Source: Lutibacter oceani
GTDB taxonomy: Bacteria > Bacteroidota > Bacteroidia > Flavobacteriales > Flavobacteriaceae
Reading direction: 5' to 3'
DNA: 64,000 nt
Assembly (NCBI RefSeq): GCF_003384935.1
Contig: NZ_QTTQ01000011.1
Coordinates: forward strand, 186,001 to 250,000
Below the pieces are notes generated by a model. The model was given only the letters and a program-made list of their open reading frames with translations, was not told the DNA's origin and did no database searches. The translations under genes were made by a program, and so were the position numbers. Below, piece after piece: positions 16,669-26,634 of the stretch. Position 1 is the stretch's first letter, and every line of letters starts with the position of its first letter.

Positions 16669-18336
16669 TTATTTTGCAAACCACAATTTAGTTCCTTGTA
16701 AGTCTGGCCCTTGTGTTGATATTGCTTGACTAAAATTAGGATTAGATTGTGCACCGCTACCATATCTCATACGTTGAGGGTAAGCACCATTTAAAGTCCC
16801 TAATTCAAAAATAACAGGATTTGAAACTCCTTGAGCTAATTCTGTAGGATAACCAGTATCTCTTACAACTGCCCAAGCCTCAAAACCATCTGTATAACTA
16901 ACCAACCAACGTTGTTTAGCAATTTTTTCTAATTTTTCATCCATAGTTCCAGAACTAATATTTGCTGCATCTTGTGAGCTTATATAGTTTTCTGTATCAC
17001 CGTCAGATACTTCCCACAATTTCATTGCTTCTCTAATACCATCAGCAAATAAGGTTTGAGCATCTCCAGATCCTATACCTCTAACTGCTGCTTCTGCTTG
17101 TAAAAAATAAGCTTCAGCACTTGTTAAAATAATTTCAGGATAAATACTAACGCTTTCTCCTGTTTTTTGATTTATTTTTTGACCAGGAGTACTAAATAAA
17201 TCATATTTAACTAAAGGGTAAATATCTCCATTTAATCTGGTAGGCTGACCAATATACTGACCCGGATCAACATTTAAAGTAGTAATATCTCCTGAAACAC
17301 TAGAAGTATAAGACACATTTGCATTATCTAATGAAGCTATTAAGAAATCTAACCGTTCTTGATATTCTGCACCAGTTCCTTCAAAAGTAAGTTCACCTCC
17401 AACTGCTGGCTTTGCATAAATTGAAAGTCTAGGATCTTGATTGTTTTTTAATTCATTAATCAAAATTTCTCCCATTGTCCAGTCAGACCCTGCTCCAAAG
17501 CTATGCCAAACATCACCATAAGCAGCACTACCCCATTGTCCAATAATAATATCTTTTTCCATAGTTACACTTCCCGAACCAGCATCAAGTAAAGGAGCAT
17601 TTAAAGCAGCGCTTATTGCATTTGAAGCAAAATCATCTCCTGTTGCACCTAAAGCACGCATTCCTATTCTAAGTTTAAGTGTATTTGCAAGTTTTTTCCA
17701 CTTTTGTAAATCTCCTCCACAATACACATCGTTTTCAGCAACATCAGCAACACCGGCTCCTGTTCTTGTTTCTGAACCAATAATACTCATTGCTTCATCC
17801 AAATCAGCTATAATACCTTTATAAATATCTTTTTGAGTATCGTATTTTGGTGTTAAATTACCTTCAATACCAGCTTCACTATATGGAAGCATCCCAAAAG
17901 TATCTGTATACATTTGATAGTATAATGATTTAGTAATCAACCCCATAGCATACATGTATTGGTTTTCAAACTCACCGCCGGCTTTTGTCAAATCCATAAA
18001 AGATTTTACGTTTCCAAAATAACCAGCTAACCACCCCCAAGAAGCATCTGTATAACCTCCACTATAATTATATGCAAGTCCATCACTCCACCAAGAGTTA
18101 TTATGTCCAAACGTAAAATGACCTGCAAATCTATCTGCATGAATTAAATGTGCTCTCCAATATGGGTAACGGTCTGGAGCATATAATTTGTATTGTGCTT
18201 CTGTTATAAAGAACTTAGCACTTAACTCAGTAGACTCAAACCCCTGAGTATTCGTGTTTATTTCATCAAAATCTCCCGTACAAGAAAATGCGAAGAACAT
18301 TAAAACACTATATATTGTTATTTTTATATTTCTCAT
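16669..18336 (-). CDS. SusD/RagB-like (SusD-like 2) lipoprotein of the N-glycan locus
   Basis: This 555-residue lipoprotein has its lipobox Cys at about residue 19 (FAFSCTGDFDEINTNTQGF). Typical features are DTFGMLPYSEAG, then DVYCGGDLQKWKKLANTLKLRIGMRA, ILTSAEAYFLQAEAAVRG near the C-terminus, and an ending NPNFSQAISTQGPDLQGTKLWFAK. This is the SusD-like 2 subgroup. It is expected to form the surface lid of the SusC pore encoded 11 bases upstream. Its position directly downstream of the eleven-gene glycosidase operon implies binding of N-glycans or glycopeptide fragments. That is a context-based inference. Confidence 0.92.
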   Translation of the reverse strand: MRNIKITIYSVLMFFAFSCTGDFDEINTNTQGFESTELSAKFFITEAQYKLYAPDRYPYWRAHLIHADRFAGHFTFGHNNSWWSDGLAYNYSGGYTDASWGWLAGYFGNVKSFMDLTKAGGEFENQYMYAMGLITKSLYYQMYTDTFGMLPYSEAGIEGNLTPKYDTQKDIYKGIIADLDEAMSIIGSETRTGAGVADVAENDVYCGGDLQKWKKLANTLKLRIGMRALGATGDDFASNAISAALNAPLLDAGSGSVTMEKDIIIGQWGSAAYGDVWHSFGAGSDWTMGEILINELKNNQDPRLSIYAKPAVGGELTFEGTGAEYQERLDFLIASLDNANVSYTSSVSGDITTLNVDPGQYIGQPTRLNGDIYPLVKYDLFSTPGQKINQKTGESVSIYPEIILTSAEAYFLQAEAAVRGIGSGDAQTLFADGIREAMKLWEVSDGDTENYISSQDAANISSGTMDEKLEKIAKQRWLVSYTDGFEAWAVVRDTGYPTELAQGVSNPVIFELGTLNGAYPQRMRYGSGAQSNPNFSQAISTQGPDLQGTKLWFAK

Positions 18337-18347
18337 TTTAAAAATTA

Positions 18348-21300
18348 TTAAAATTTAACATTTAAACTTACACCTAAACTTCTTGTAGTAGGTAAGTTGT
18401 AAAACAATACTCCTTGTGCAAAATTACTTGTTGAATAACTTGTTTCAGGATCAAAATTATCACTCTTCTTATAGAAAAAGAACAAGTTTCTACCAGTTAA
18501 ACTTACAGAAGCGTTTTTAATAAATGTATCTTCAAGAATAGTTTTAGGAAAGTTATATGAAACACTTACCTCTCTTAAACGTACATTTGTTTGTTCATAA
18601 ATATATTCAGAAGCTATACCACTTACTGCGCCCCAATAATCTTGTGCACTTATGTTAGTTGTATTTGCCGTTAATACTCCTTCATTATCCCAAACACCAT
18701 CAACAGTTACACCACCTTCTCTAAATTCTAATGATCTTTTTGAAACACCACTTGCATCTAAAGAAGCATCAGTACCCGAATAAACTTCACCACCAATTCT
18801 AAAATCTACTAAAAAATTAAGAGCAAAATCTTTATAATTAAATGTGTTTGTTAAACCACCTACCATATCTGGTTGATAATTTCCTAATTTAACTCTTTCG
18901 GAACTTGCTTGAGGTCTTCCTGTTGCTGTTAACAGAATTTCTCCAGTATCTTCTGTTGTTTGCCAAGTTGTACCATAAATATCTCCAAACCCTTCACCTA
19001 CTTGAGCTCTTACATCAATAACACCTCCGTTGGTAGAACTAAATTCAAAATAATCTTGTCCATCAATTAGGCTTACTAATTCATTTTTATTTTGTGATAA
19101 ATTTAAGGCAACATTCCATTCTAAATTTTCATTTTTAATTGGAGTACCTCCAATCATTAATTCAAAACCTTTATTTGAAATTTCACCAACATTTTCTCTA
19201 AAATAAGAATAACCAGTTGCAGGATCTACAGGTACATCAAAAATTAAATCTTTTGAAGCAATTGAATAATATGTAAAGTCAGCAAATAATCTATTTTGAA
19301 AAGCTTTTATTTCAAAACCAATTTCAGTTGAAGTTACATCTTCTGGTTTTAAACTTTCACTAAATTTAATATTAGGACGAGAAACTGTAATATTTCCTAA
19401 ATAACCATTTGAGGCTACGTTATACAAGTTTACAATTTGCTGAGGATCAGTATCATTACCAACATTCGCATAACTAAAACGAAGTTTTGCCAAATTAATT
19501 TTTGACCCTTCAAATTCAAACATATTATTTAATAATAAACTTAAACTTGCAGATTTATAAAAATAAGATCTGTTTTCACTTGATAATGCAGATGACCAGT
19601 CATTTCTTCCTGTTACATCTAAATAAGCCATTCCTTTATAAGCTAAAGAAGCCGAACCATATAACGAGTTCACTTTCTTTTCAATTAAATCTGATTGATC
19701 AATATTTAATTTTAAAGGATCTGTATTATCAATAAAATATTTTCCTGGAATTTTAAAGTCTGAACCCGCAATTAGCGACCCTTTAACTGTTGAATGCAAT
19801 GCATTACCACCAAAATTAGCTGCTAAATTAAAATCTTCGTTAATGTCTTTATTATACATCAATAAAAAATCGTAGTTAGTTTCTGTTCTATCATTTGTAG
19901 TATAACTAATACGACCTGCTGGGAAAAAATGATGCCCCACTGCGTTATAACTTTCAGTATCATGAGAAACTGCATCTGTACCAACTCTTACAAATGCTTT
20001 AAAACTATCTGAAAAATCATATTGGGCTTTTGCAAAACCTGTAAAACGAGATCTGCTATCTTCATTTTTATCATTATTCAAAATCCAATAAGGATTCCCT
20101 CCACTATTTGTAGCGGCAATAACTCCATAACCTTCAGCAAGGTTTTGGTAAGTTTTTAGATCATTTATATCAATATTTCTGTTTAACCCATATACATAAG
20201 CCATAACTCCTTCTGTACCTTGTGACGGACGGTTTTTAGCATCTTGTAAAAAGTAAGTTACTTTCGCATCTATCGAAAATTTATCAGTTAATTTAGAGTA
20301 TCCTCTTAAATTGAAATTATTTCTATCAACATTAGAATTTGGTAAAATACTTTCTATTGAAGAATTAGAATACGAAAAACGTAAAGAAGAATTTTCATTA
20401 CTTTTACTAATAGCTAAGGTATTTACTAAGTTAGATCCTGTTTCAAAAAAGTTCTTTACATTATTTGGTTGTGCAACGTAAGAACGAGTTTCTCCATTGT
20501 AATATAATTGTTGTGAACCATCAAATTTTGGGCCCCAAGAACCGTTTCCTTTTACTTCATTTAAATCAACTCCAAAAACTCCATCTTTACCACTACCATA
20601 TTCATTTTGATAATCTGGTAACAATAATGGGTTTTGAAACGAAATATTTGTAGATAACGAAACTCCTAAACCATTTTGAGTACTTCCTTTTTTAGTAGTA
20701 ATTAAAATTACACCATTACTAGCTCTAGATCCATAAAGAGCTGCTGCATTTGGTCCTTTTAATACTGACATAGATTCAATATCATCCGAATTAATATCCG
20801 AAATACCTGTTCCTAAATCGGAACGGCTATATTCTGAAGTATTAGCACCATTTGCAGATCCTATTCCAGAGTTATCAATTGGCACACCATCTACCACATA
20901 TAATGGTTGATTATTACCTGTAATTGAATTGTTACCTCTAATAACAACTCTTGTACCTCCAGCTGGTCCAGAAGCTGATTGCGTAATTACTACACCTGCT
21001 ACTTTACCTGAAAGTGAATTTACAACATTTGTTTCTTTTGCTAGTGAAACCGATGAACCATCGACTTCAGATACAGAATAACCCAGCGATTTTTTCTCTC
21101 TAGTTATCCCTAATGCTGTTACTACTACTTCACTTAACGATTCTGCACTTTGGTTAAGAGAAACATTAATTACAGTTTTGCCATTCACCGCAACTTCCTT
21201 GGTTGCATAACCTAAATAAGAAAATTGCAATACAGCATCTGTATTTGTAATTTCAATGCTGTAGTTTCCATCAAAATCTGACGAGGCACCTATTGAAGTG

Positions 21301-21440
21301 CCTTTAACAACTATATTAACACCTGGAAGAGATGACCCATCCATTGCGTCTGTAATAGTTCCACTTACTGTTTGTGCCTGTACATTATAAAAACCTAATA
21401 TACAAACCCAAAAAAACAGTTTTAGTATTTTTTGTATCAT
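18348..21440 (-). CDS. SusC/RagA-family TonB-linked transporter of the N-glycan locus
   Basis: This 1030-residue protein has a signal peptide (1-22, ending NVQAQ). A carboxypeptidase-regulatory-like domain follows (about 23-100; GTITDAMDGSSLPGVNIVVKGTS, QFSYLGYAT), then a plug domain from SLSEVVVTALGITREKKSLGYSV (about 105) through YVVDGVPIDN and ALYGSRASNGVILITTKKG, and then a C-terminal barrel ending in VSLNVKF. The TALGITREKKSLGYSV variant of the plug start is common in the subgroup paired with SusD-like 2 proteins. It should import glycans over the outer membrane with TonB energy. A non-coding gap of 327 bases separates it from the PNGase F-like gene, so it probably has its own promoter, although readthrough from the long operon is possible because I see no terminator there. 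Confidence 0.95.
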   Translation of the reverse strand: MIQKILKLFFWVCILGFYNVQAQTVSGTITDAMDGSSLPGVNIVVKGTSIGASSDFDGNYSIEITNTDAVLQFSYLGYATKEVAVNGKTVINVSLNQSAESLSEVVVTALGITREKKSLGYSVSEVDGSSVSLAKETNVVNSLSGKVAGVVITQSASGPAGGTRVVIRGNNSITGNNQPLYVVDGVPIDNSGIGSANGANTSEYSRSDLGTGISDINSDDIESMSVLKGPNAAALYGSRASNGVILITTKKGSTQNGLGVSLSTNISFQNPLLLPDYQNEYGSGKDGVFGVDLNEVKGNGSWGPKFDGSQQLYYNGETRSYVAQPNNVKNFFETGSNLVNTLAISKSNENSSLRFSYSNSSIESILPNSNVDRNNFNLRGYSKLTDKFSIDAKVTYFLQDAKNRPSQGTEGVMAYVYGLNRNIDINDLKTYQNLAEGYGVIAATNSGGNPYWILNNDKNEDSRSRFTGFAKAQYDFSDSFKAFVRVGTDAVSHDTESYNAVGHHFFPAGRISYTTNDRTETNYDFLLMYNKDINEDFNLAANFGGNALHSTVKGSLIAGSDFKIPGKYFIDNTDPLKLNIDQSDLIEKKVNSLYGSASLAYKGMAYLDVTGRNDWSSALSSENRSYFYKSASLSLLLNNMFEFEGSKINLAKLRFSYANVGNDTDPQQIVNLYNVASNGYLGNITVSRPNIKFSESLKPEDVTSTEIGFEIKAFQNRLFADFTYYSIASKDLIFDVPVDPATGYSYFRENVGEISNKGFELMIGGTPIKNENLEWNVALNLSQNKNELVSLIDGQDYFEFSSTNGGVIDVRAQVGEGFGDIYGTTWQTTEDTGEILLTATGRPQASSERVKLGNYQPDMVGGLTNTFNYKDFALNFLVDFRIGGEVYSGTDASLDASGVSKRSLEFREGGVTVDGVWDNEGVLTANTTNISAQDYWGAVSGIASEYIYEQTNVRLREVSVSYNFPKTILEDTFIKNASVSLTGRNLFFFYKKSDNFDPETSYSTSNFAQGVLFYNLPTTRSLGVSLNVKF

Positions 21441-21767
21441 TAATTAAATAATTTGAGTTAATAATAAATAAATGTAAAAATTAAGGAAACTAATTGTTAA
21501 TTATTTCGACCAATAGCATAAAAATAAGTATGTATGATATTATTTTTAAAATAACATAACTAAAAACTATATTATTTTTTAAAAAATACAGCTAAAACAA
21601 TCTAATAAAACGTTTGAGCAAATAGTATTATTTTTTAAAATCTCGTTTATTATAAATTTAACTAAGTTTAAATAAACATTCTTAAAACATAATTTTATAT
21701 TGTAAAATGTACTTTTTAAAAATTAAAAGGAATTCATTTTTTAACTCTTTTAAATAATTAACAAACA
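21441..21767. other. Non-coding gap of 327 bases upstream of SusC, probable regulatory region
   Basis: This gap is AT-rich with no open frame of note. It contains one copy of the 14-base motif TTATTTCGACCAAT (21501-21514) about 60 bases before the SusC start on the minus strand. I found no exact TAnnTTTG box and no convincing terminator for the upstream operon. Confidence 0.55.
21501..21514. repeat. 14-base motif TTATTTCGACCAAT, copy upstream of SusC
   Basis: This copy is identical to 16514-16527. On the minus strand it reads ATTGGTCGAAATAA and lies 61 bases before the SusC start, a plausible activator or promoter-proximal position. Confidence 0.5.
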
Positions 21768-22946
21768 TTATTCATAAGTTATATAAGCAGAGACCAACCA
21801 ATGATTTAATTTGTCATGTGCCGCTTTTGTAGCTGGTATTTTAATTTTTAAAGTATGTACTCCTGCGTTTAAATTTTCCAAGTCAACAATAAAAGGCTTA
21901 ACATATGAACCAGGACACCAATTAGACCTAGATAAATCTGAAGATGCAATGCGTTCTTCAATTTCTTTAACTTTGTATGCTTTTGCTTCAAAATCTATAT
22001 ATGAAGCAGAATCTTTTTTAAGCCATACTCCTGAAGTTGGATTAAATCTTCTAAAAGAAGCACAATCATCTCGCCAAGGAACTGTGTCTAAAACCAGTTT
22101 ATTATTAACATAAACACTATTTTTAATTTTTATAAACTCATCTCCTCCTTCATGTCCGCCATGACCAGTAGTTGTATAGTATAATTTTACATTTTTAATA
22201 TCTTTATCTAACTCAAAACTTTGTTTTAAAGCTGTTTCTGCAAAAAAATCAGGTAGCGATTGCCCATTTACATACGCAATAGTATTTACTAATGGTAGTA
22301 CATTAAAAGTCTTTTTTGGTCGATTAGAATATATTAAATCTACATCTACCTCATAACCTTCTTTAGTCCAAGTATCTACCCAAACCCCTAAATAAAATGT
22401 ATTATCAACTATACTTTTTAAATGCGAAATATCTTGTTCCCAAACCACTTGCTTTTCCCAGGTTGGAATGTACACAGGCTTTCTGTATTTTCCTTTTTCA
22501 TTACTATAATATCCAACACCAAAAGGTGTCATAAAACGTAATAATTCAACAACTGGTTTATAAGTGTCTGTTGTTTTTACACCTTTAAATTTTTCATTAA
22601 TTGTTGATGCAATTGGAAATACTTTCTCTCCTTTTGAAATATTAATTATTGATAATTCATCCAAATCTTTTACTACAAAACAAGAACCTGATTTATCCCA
22701 TCTATCACCGTTTGAACGTAAGGTTAATTTAATTTTAACATCTGTTCCTTTTCGAAATTTTGGAACTGTCACTTTTTTATAAATAATTCTCCCATCTTGT
22801 AACTGGTTTACTTCTGGGTTTTCACCAACTTCACCACCAAAGTTTATCGGCTGATTTTTAAATATCGTGTAGTTTAATTCTTCTTGAGCATTTGATTTAA
22901 AAAATAGTAAAAGAAGTATCGTAATTAATAGGGAATTTAATTTCAT
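21768..22946 (-). CDS. PNGase F-type peptide-N4-(N-acetyl-beta-glucosaminyl)asparagine amidase
   Basis: This 392-residue secreted protein has a Sec signal peptide (about 1-20, FKSNAQ). It aligns by eye to Elizabethkingia PNGase F, which hydrolyses the glycosylamide bond between the first GlcNAc and Asn of N-glycoproteins. Matching landmarks are RWDKSG with Asp84 (PNGase F Asp60), ELLRFMTPFGVGYY (EIGRFITPYWVGTE), VDTWTKEGYEVDVDLIYS (TETWLAKGREYSVDFDIVYG), GGDEF with Glu270 (Glu206), and SNWCPGSYV (AGWCPGMAV). At the Glu118 position this protein has Asp191, a conservative change in a catalytic residue. It is longer than the mature 314-residue model enzyme, with an insertion at about 290-335. 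It is the last gene of the eleven-gene operon, 11 bases after a GH92 gene. Confidence 0.86.
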   Translation of the reverse strand: MKLNSLLITILLLLFFKSNAQEELNYTIFKNQPINFGGEVGENPEVNQLQDGRIIYKKVTVPKFRKGTDVKIKLTLRSNGDRWDKSGSCFVVKDLDELSIINISKGEKVFPIASTINEKFKGVKTTDTYKPVVELLRFMTPFGVGYYSNEKGKYRKPVYIPTWEKQVVWEQDISHLKSIVDNTFYLGVWVDTWTKEGYEVDVDLIYSNRPKKTFNVLPLVNTIAYVNGQSLPDFFAETALKQSFELDKDIKNVKLYYTTTGHGGHEGGDEFIKIKNSVYVNNKLVLDTVPWRDDCASFRRFNPTSGVWLKKDSASYIDFEAKAYKVKEIEERIASSDLSRSNWCPGSYVKPFIVDLENLNAGVHTLKIKIPATKAAHDKLNHWLVSAYITYE

Positions 22947-22957
22947 TTTAATTATAA

Positions 22958-25183
22958 TTATTTTAAAATAACTTTTAGGATTTGTCCATTCACCAAATCA
23001 TTATGATTTATAAAATAGCTGTTTTGTTTATTTCCGTTTATTAAAATTTGGCTGATATAGCCGTTATTATTAACTGTTTTCTCTATAACCAACTCGTTAT
23101 TTTTATAATATTTTGAATCTAGTTGAATAGTAATTTTATCAAACATTGGTTTTGTAATCGCGTATTTTGGCTCTCCTGGAGAAATTGGGTAAATTCCCAT
23201 CATTGAATAAACCAACCAAGCTGACATAGTTCCTGTATCATCATTCCCAGGGATTCCGTCTGGTGTGTTTTTAAAATGTTTTTTTACCAATTCTGCTACC
23301 ATTTTCTGACTTCTCCACTCTTCTCCTTTAACATAATTAAATAAAAATGGATATGCAATATCTGGTTCGTTTGCCATATCAAACTGATTATCGTCAAAAA
23401 CCTTTTGCAGTTGATTTGTAAAACTTTTATTTCCTCCCATTAACTTTTTAAGTCCATTAATATCATGTGGAACCATAAACGCATATTGCCAAGCATTCCC
23501 TTCAATAAAACCAATATTTTCAGTAAAATTAGCACCCGCCAAAGGGTCAAATGGTTTATACCAATTACCATTTTTTAATCGTGGCCTCAATAATTTTAAT
23601 TCTTTATCAAATAACTTCCTATAAGAAATTGATCGATTTAAAAAGCGTTTGTAATCTTCAGTTTTACCCAATTCTTTTGCTAATAAAGCAATTGAATAAT
23701 CAGCAGCATTGTATTCTTGTGTTGTGGAAACTGAACCTCCGTTTTCCGTTGTTAAATACCCTTTTTCAATATAATCTTTTAAACCTGGACGTACTGGATT
23801 ATCTGCTATTTGATCGGCACTTTTTAACATTGCTTTGTATGCTTTTTGCACATCAAAATCTTTAATTCCCTTTAAATATGTATCCGTAATAACAATACTT
23901 GCAGGATCGCCAACCATTGTAAAAGTTTCGGTAGAATTTAATTCCCATTTTGGCAACCATCCGTTTTCATCGTACATAGCTAACATACTTTGTACCATAT
24001 CAAATTGTTGTTGTGGATACACCAACGACATTAATTGATGTACATTTCTGTAAGTATCCCACAAAGAAAAAACGGTATATCTAGTTCCAGCAGTTTTGCC
24101 TATTTTACTTGTTTTAATTTCGGGATATTCCCCATTAAAATCATTCAAAGTATTTGGATGAATTAATGTATGATATAAGGCTGTATAAAAAACGGTTTTA
24201 TCATTTGTAGAACCTCCTTCAACTTTAATTTTAGAAAGTAGTTGATTCCACGCGTTATAGGCTTCCTTATAAACATCGTTAAATGTTTTATTTGCTGTTT
24301 CTTTTTCTAAATTTTCCCGAGCGTTTTCAATACTAACATAACTTACCCCAATTTTAACTTCAACAGTTTCAATTTTATCAAAATTATAACTAAAATAAGT
24401 TCCAATACTATCTCCAACAACCATTTTTGTTGAGGCATCCATTAACCTAGTTTTTCCGTTGTAACCCATCCATTGCGCTTCCACTCCTTTATAGGTTGCT
24501 GGTTTTTTCCACACACCAAAATTAGCTGCTGGTTTTGAAAATTTAGCCACAAAATAAACTGGATAGGCAGCTTCTGGGTTGTTATAACAAAATGAACCTA
24601 CAGAACGCATTCCTTCAATTTCTGTTGAAGAAACAATTTTAACCATTGCGCCTTGTTCATTAGTTAAGCCCAAACCTAAATTCAATAAAATATTAGATTT
24701 CCCTTTTGGAAAAGTAAACTTACTAACTCCAACTCTTTTTGAAGTTGTAAATGCTGCTTTTATATTGTATTTATCAATTTCAGTACTGTAATATCCTGCT
24801 TTTGCAATTTCATTTGAATAGGTTGAACCATATTTTAAGTGATTGGTTTCTAACACTCCAGTTGTTGGCATTAACAACAAAACACCTAAATCCGGACAAC
24901 CAACACCGCTTAAATTTACCTGACTAAAACCTGTTAAGAAAGTATTTTCATGAACGTATGGATTCGACAACCAACGGCTATCTTTCTCCAAAGGCAAATT
25001 TTGTGGCCCTGCAACATTAAAAGGACTTATACTTGCCATTCCTCTTGGCGCTATTGGACCTGGGAACGTTGCTCCGTAATTTGAAGTCCCTATAAATGGA
25101 TTTACATAATCAACAGGTTCTTGAGCATAAGAAATTGAACTTAAGAAAAATAAAATAGCATAAAAAATAGAACTTATCCTCAT
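22958..25183 (-). CDS. GH92 alpha-mannosidase, copy 1 (NEPD subgroup)
   Basis: This is a calcium-dependent exo-alpha-mannosidase of family GH92. The start DYVNPFIGTSNYGATFPGPIAPRGM is the family hallmark. Later motifs are EGNAWQYAFMVPHD and GNDDTGTMSAWLVYSMMGIYPISPG. I chose ATG 25183 (741 residues), which gives a clean signal peptide MRISSIFYAILFFLSSISYAQ. A longer frame from a TTG at 25279 would put 32 extra residues before it. No lipobox is present, unlike the other two GH92 proteins of the operon, so this one may be periplasmic. It reads ANEPD where the others read GNEPSHH, and TGTM where they read CGQM. It therefore probably cleaves a different mannose linkage. It is 102 bases after the GH29 gene. 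Confidence 0.93.
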   Translation of the reverse strand: MRISSIFYAILFFLSSISYAQEPVDYVNPFIGTSNYGATFPGPIAPRGMASISPFNVAGPQNLPLEKDSRWLSNPYVHENTFLTGFSQVNLSGVGCPDLGVLLLMPTTGVLETNHLKYGSTYSNEIAKAGYYSTEIDKYNIKAAFTTSKRVGVSKFTFPKGKSNILLNLGLGLTNEQGAMVKIVSSTEIEGMRSVGSFCYNNPEAAYPVYFVAKFSKPAANFGVWKKPATYKGVEAQWMGYNGKTRLMDASTKMVVGDSIGTYFSYNFDKIETVEVKIGVSYVSIENARENLEKETANKTFNDVYKEAYNAWNQLLSKIKVEGGSTNDKTVFYTALYHTLIHPNTLNDFNGEYPEIKTSKIGKTAGTRYTVFSLWDTYRNVHQLMSLVYPQQQFDMVQSMLAMYDENGWLPKWELNSTETFTMVGDPASIVITDTYLKGIKDFDVQKAYKAMLKSADQIADNPVRPGLKDYIEKGYLTTENGGSVSTTQEYNAADYSIALLAKELGKTEDYKRFLNRSISYRKLFDKELKLLRPRLKNGNWYKPFDPLAGANFTENIGFIEGNAWQYAFMVPHDINGLKKLMGGNKSFTNQLQKVFDDNQFDMANEPDIAYPFLFNYVKGEEWRSQKMVAELVKKHFKNTPDGIPGNDDTGTMSAWLVYSMMGIYPISPGEPKYAITKPMFDKITIQLDSKYYKNNELVIEKTVNNNGYISQILINGNKQNSYFINHNDLVNGQILKVILK

Positions 25184-25285
25184 ATTTAAAAAATTATTCA
25201 AAAACATATTTATTTTATTTATTAATTCCTCATTGGCTATATGCTTTCCAAATTGGAATAATATACTTTGATAAACCAATTATAA

Positions 25286-26632
25286 TTAATTTAATTCAAC
25301 AGCATTTCCGTGTCCTCTGTATAATTTTAACGAACCTTCTAATTCAACTTCTAAAACTGTTACATAATTATCTAAATTTTTCTCCTCAGGAATTTCAATT
25401 CTTAAAATTCCAGGAATATTATTCCAAGCTGCACCACCGTTTCTTTCAAAACTTAAGGATTGATTGTTTCCTAAAACTTTAATAGATTTTACCTTGTTTT
25501 GAATCCCTTTTAATGAAATATAATTTTTTGGTGCATCAAATAAGCATAAATAAATTTTAGTTTCATCTTTGCTTAACAATGTTGGACCATAAAAATGTCC
25601 ATAGGGTAAACCGGCTTTAGAATTAAATACTGCCATTTCATGTTTTTTAATCCATTTGCCTAAAGCCTCTAAACGATCAACTTGCTCATCGGGAATTGTT
25701 CCATCAGGTTTTGGGCCAATGTTTAGCAATAAATTTCCTCCAGAAGCAATAACTTCAACAAAAGTTCGCACAATTTGAGCAATTGGTTTGTAATTTGTAT
25801 CCGAAGGATAATAGCCCCAATTGTCGTTCATTGTTATACAAAATTCCCAAGCTCCTTCTGGTCTAACTACTGGAATTCCTTGCTCTGGCGTACTGTAATC
25901 TCCATATGTTTTTAATCTAGAGTTTACAATTACCGAAGGATTCCAAGCTAACAACGAATCTTTTAATGATGCTGCTCTCCATTGCTCGCTTGATTTTTCC
26001 CAATCACCATCAAACCAAAATAAATCCGGGTTAAAATTAGTGCTCAATTCTTTTAATTGCCCTTTATAAAATTTAACAAATCGTTGCCAAGAGGATAAAT
26101 ATTTTTGATTTTTTTGAGGATACTCATTTTTGGTATTTGTACGAGGAAAAACGACTTCATAATCTGGATGCGACCAATCGCATAAAGAATAATACAAGCC
26201 AACTTTTAAATCTTCATTTCTTAAAGCATTTACAAAAGGCTTTACCAAATCTCTTTTAGCCGGTGTTTTTTCTTTTACATTTAACTTGCTGTATTTTGTA
26301 TCCCATAAAGCTACACCATCATGATGTTTGGTTGTTAGTACTGCATAACGAGCACCAACCTTTTTGAACAATTTTGCCCATTCTTCTGGATTGTAATTTT
26401 TGGCTGTAAATTCTTTGCCTTGCGCCATATAATCTTCATAAGAAATTTGTTTATGGTACATAGACCAGGATTCTCCAATTCCTTTTACACCATAATATCC
26501 CCAATGAATAAAAACACCTAGTTTAGCATCTTTAAACCACTCTAAACGTTGCTCTTTTGTTAATTTTTCTTGACCAATAGTTTGATTTGAAATAAGAAAT
26601 AATAAGATAATCAGTATTTTTAAAAACCTCAT
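25286..26632 (-). CDS. GH29 alpha-L-fucosidase
   Basis: This 448-residue secreted enzyme has a signal peptide (1-20, ISNQTIGQ). The catalytic TIM barrel opens with WFKDAKLGVFIHWGYYGV and has YAVLTTKHHDGVALWDT and the nucleophile Asp208 in LFWFDGDW. Retaining GH29 fucosidases remove alpha-linked L-fucose. In an N-glycan locus the likely target is core fucose on the innermost GlcNAc, either alpha-1,6 (animal) or alpha-1,3 (plant, insect, some algae). The linkage cannot be read from sequence. The small C-terminal beta domain (about 350-448) is usual. It lies two bases after GH20 and 102 before GH92 copy 1. Confidence 0.93.
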   Translation of the reverse strand: MRFLKILIILLFLISNQTIGQEKLTKEQRLEWFKDAKLGVFIHWGYYGVKGIGESWSMYHKQISYEDYMAQGKEFTAKNYNPEEWAKLFKKVGARYAVLTTKHHDGVALWDTKYSKLNVKEKTPAKRDLVKPFVNALRNEDLKVGLYYSLCDWSHPDYEVVFPRTNTKNEYPQKNQKYLSSWQRFVKFYKGQLKELSTNFNPDLFWFDGDWEKSSEQWRAASLKDSLLAWNPSVIVNSRLKTYGDYSTPEQGIPVVRPEGAWEFCITMNDNWGYYPSDTNYKPIAQIVRTFVEVIASGGNLLLNIGPKPDGTIPDEQVDRLEALGKWIKKHEMAVFNSKAGLPYGHFYGPTLLSKDETKIYLCLFDAPKNYISLKGIQNKVKSIKVLGNNQSLSFERNGGAAWNNIPGILRIEIPEEKNLDNYVTVLEVELEGSLKLYRGHGNAVELN

Positions 26633-26634
26633 TT

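Noticed and set aside
25184-25279. TTG start that lengthens GH92 copy 1 by 32 residues
   Set aside because: The extension would bury a perfect signal peptide that begins at ATG 25183.
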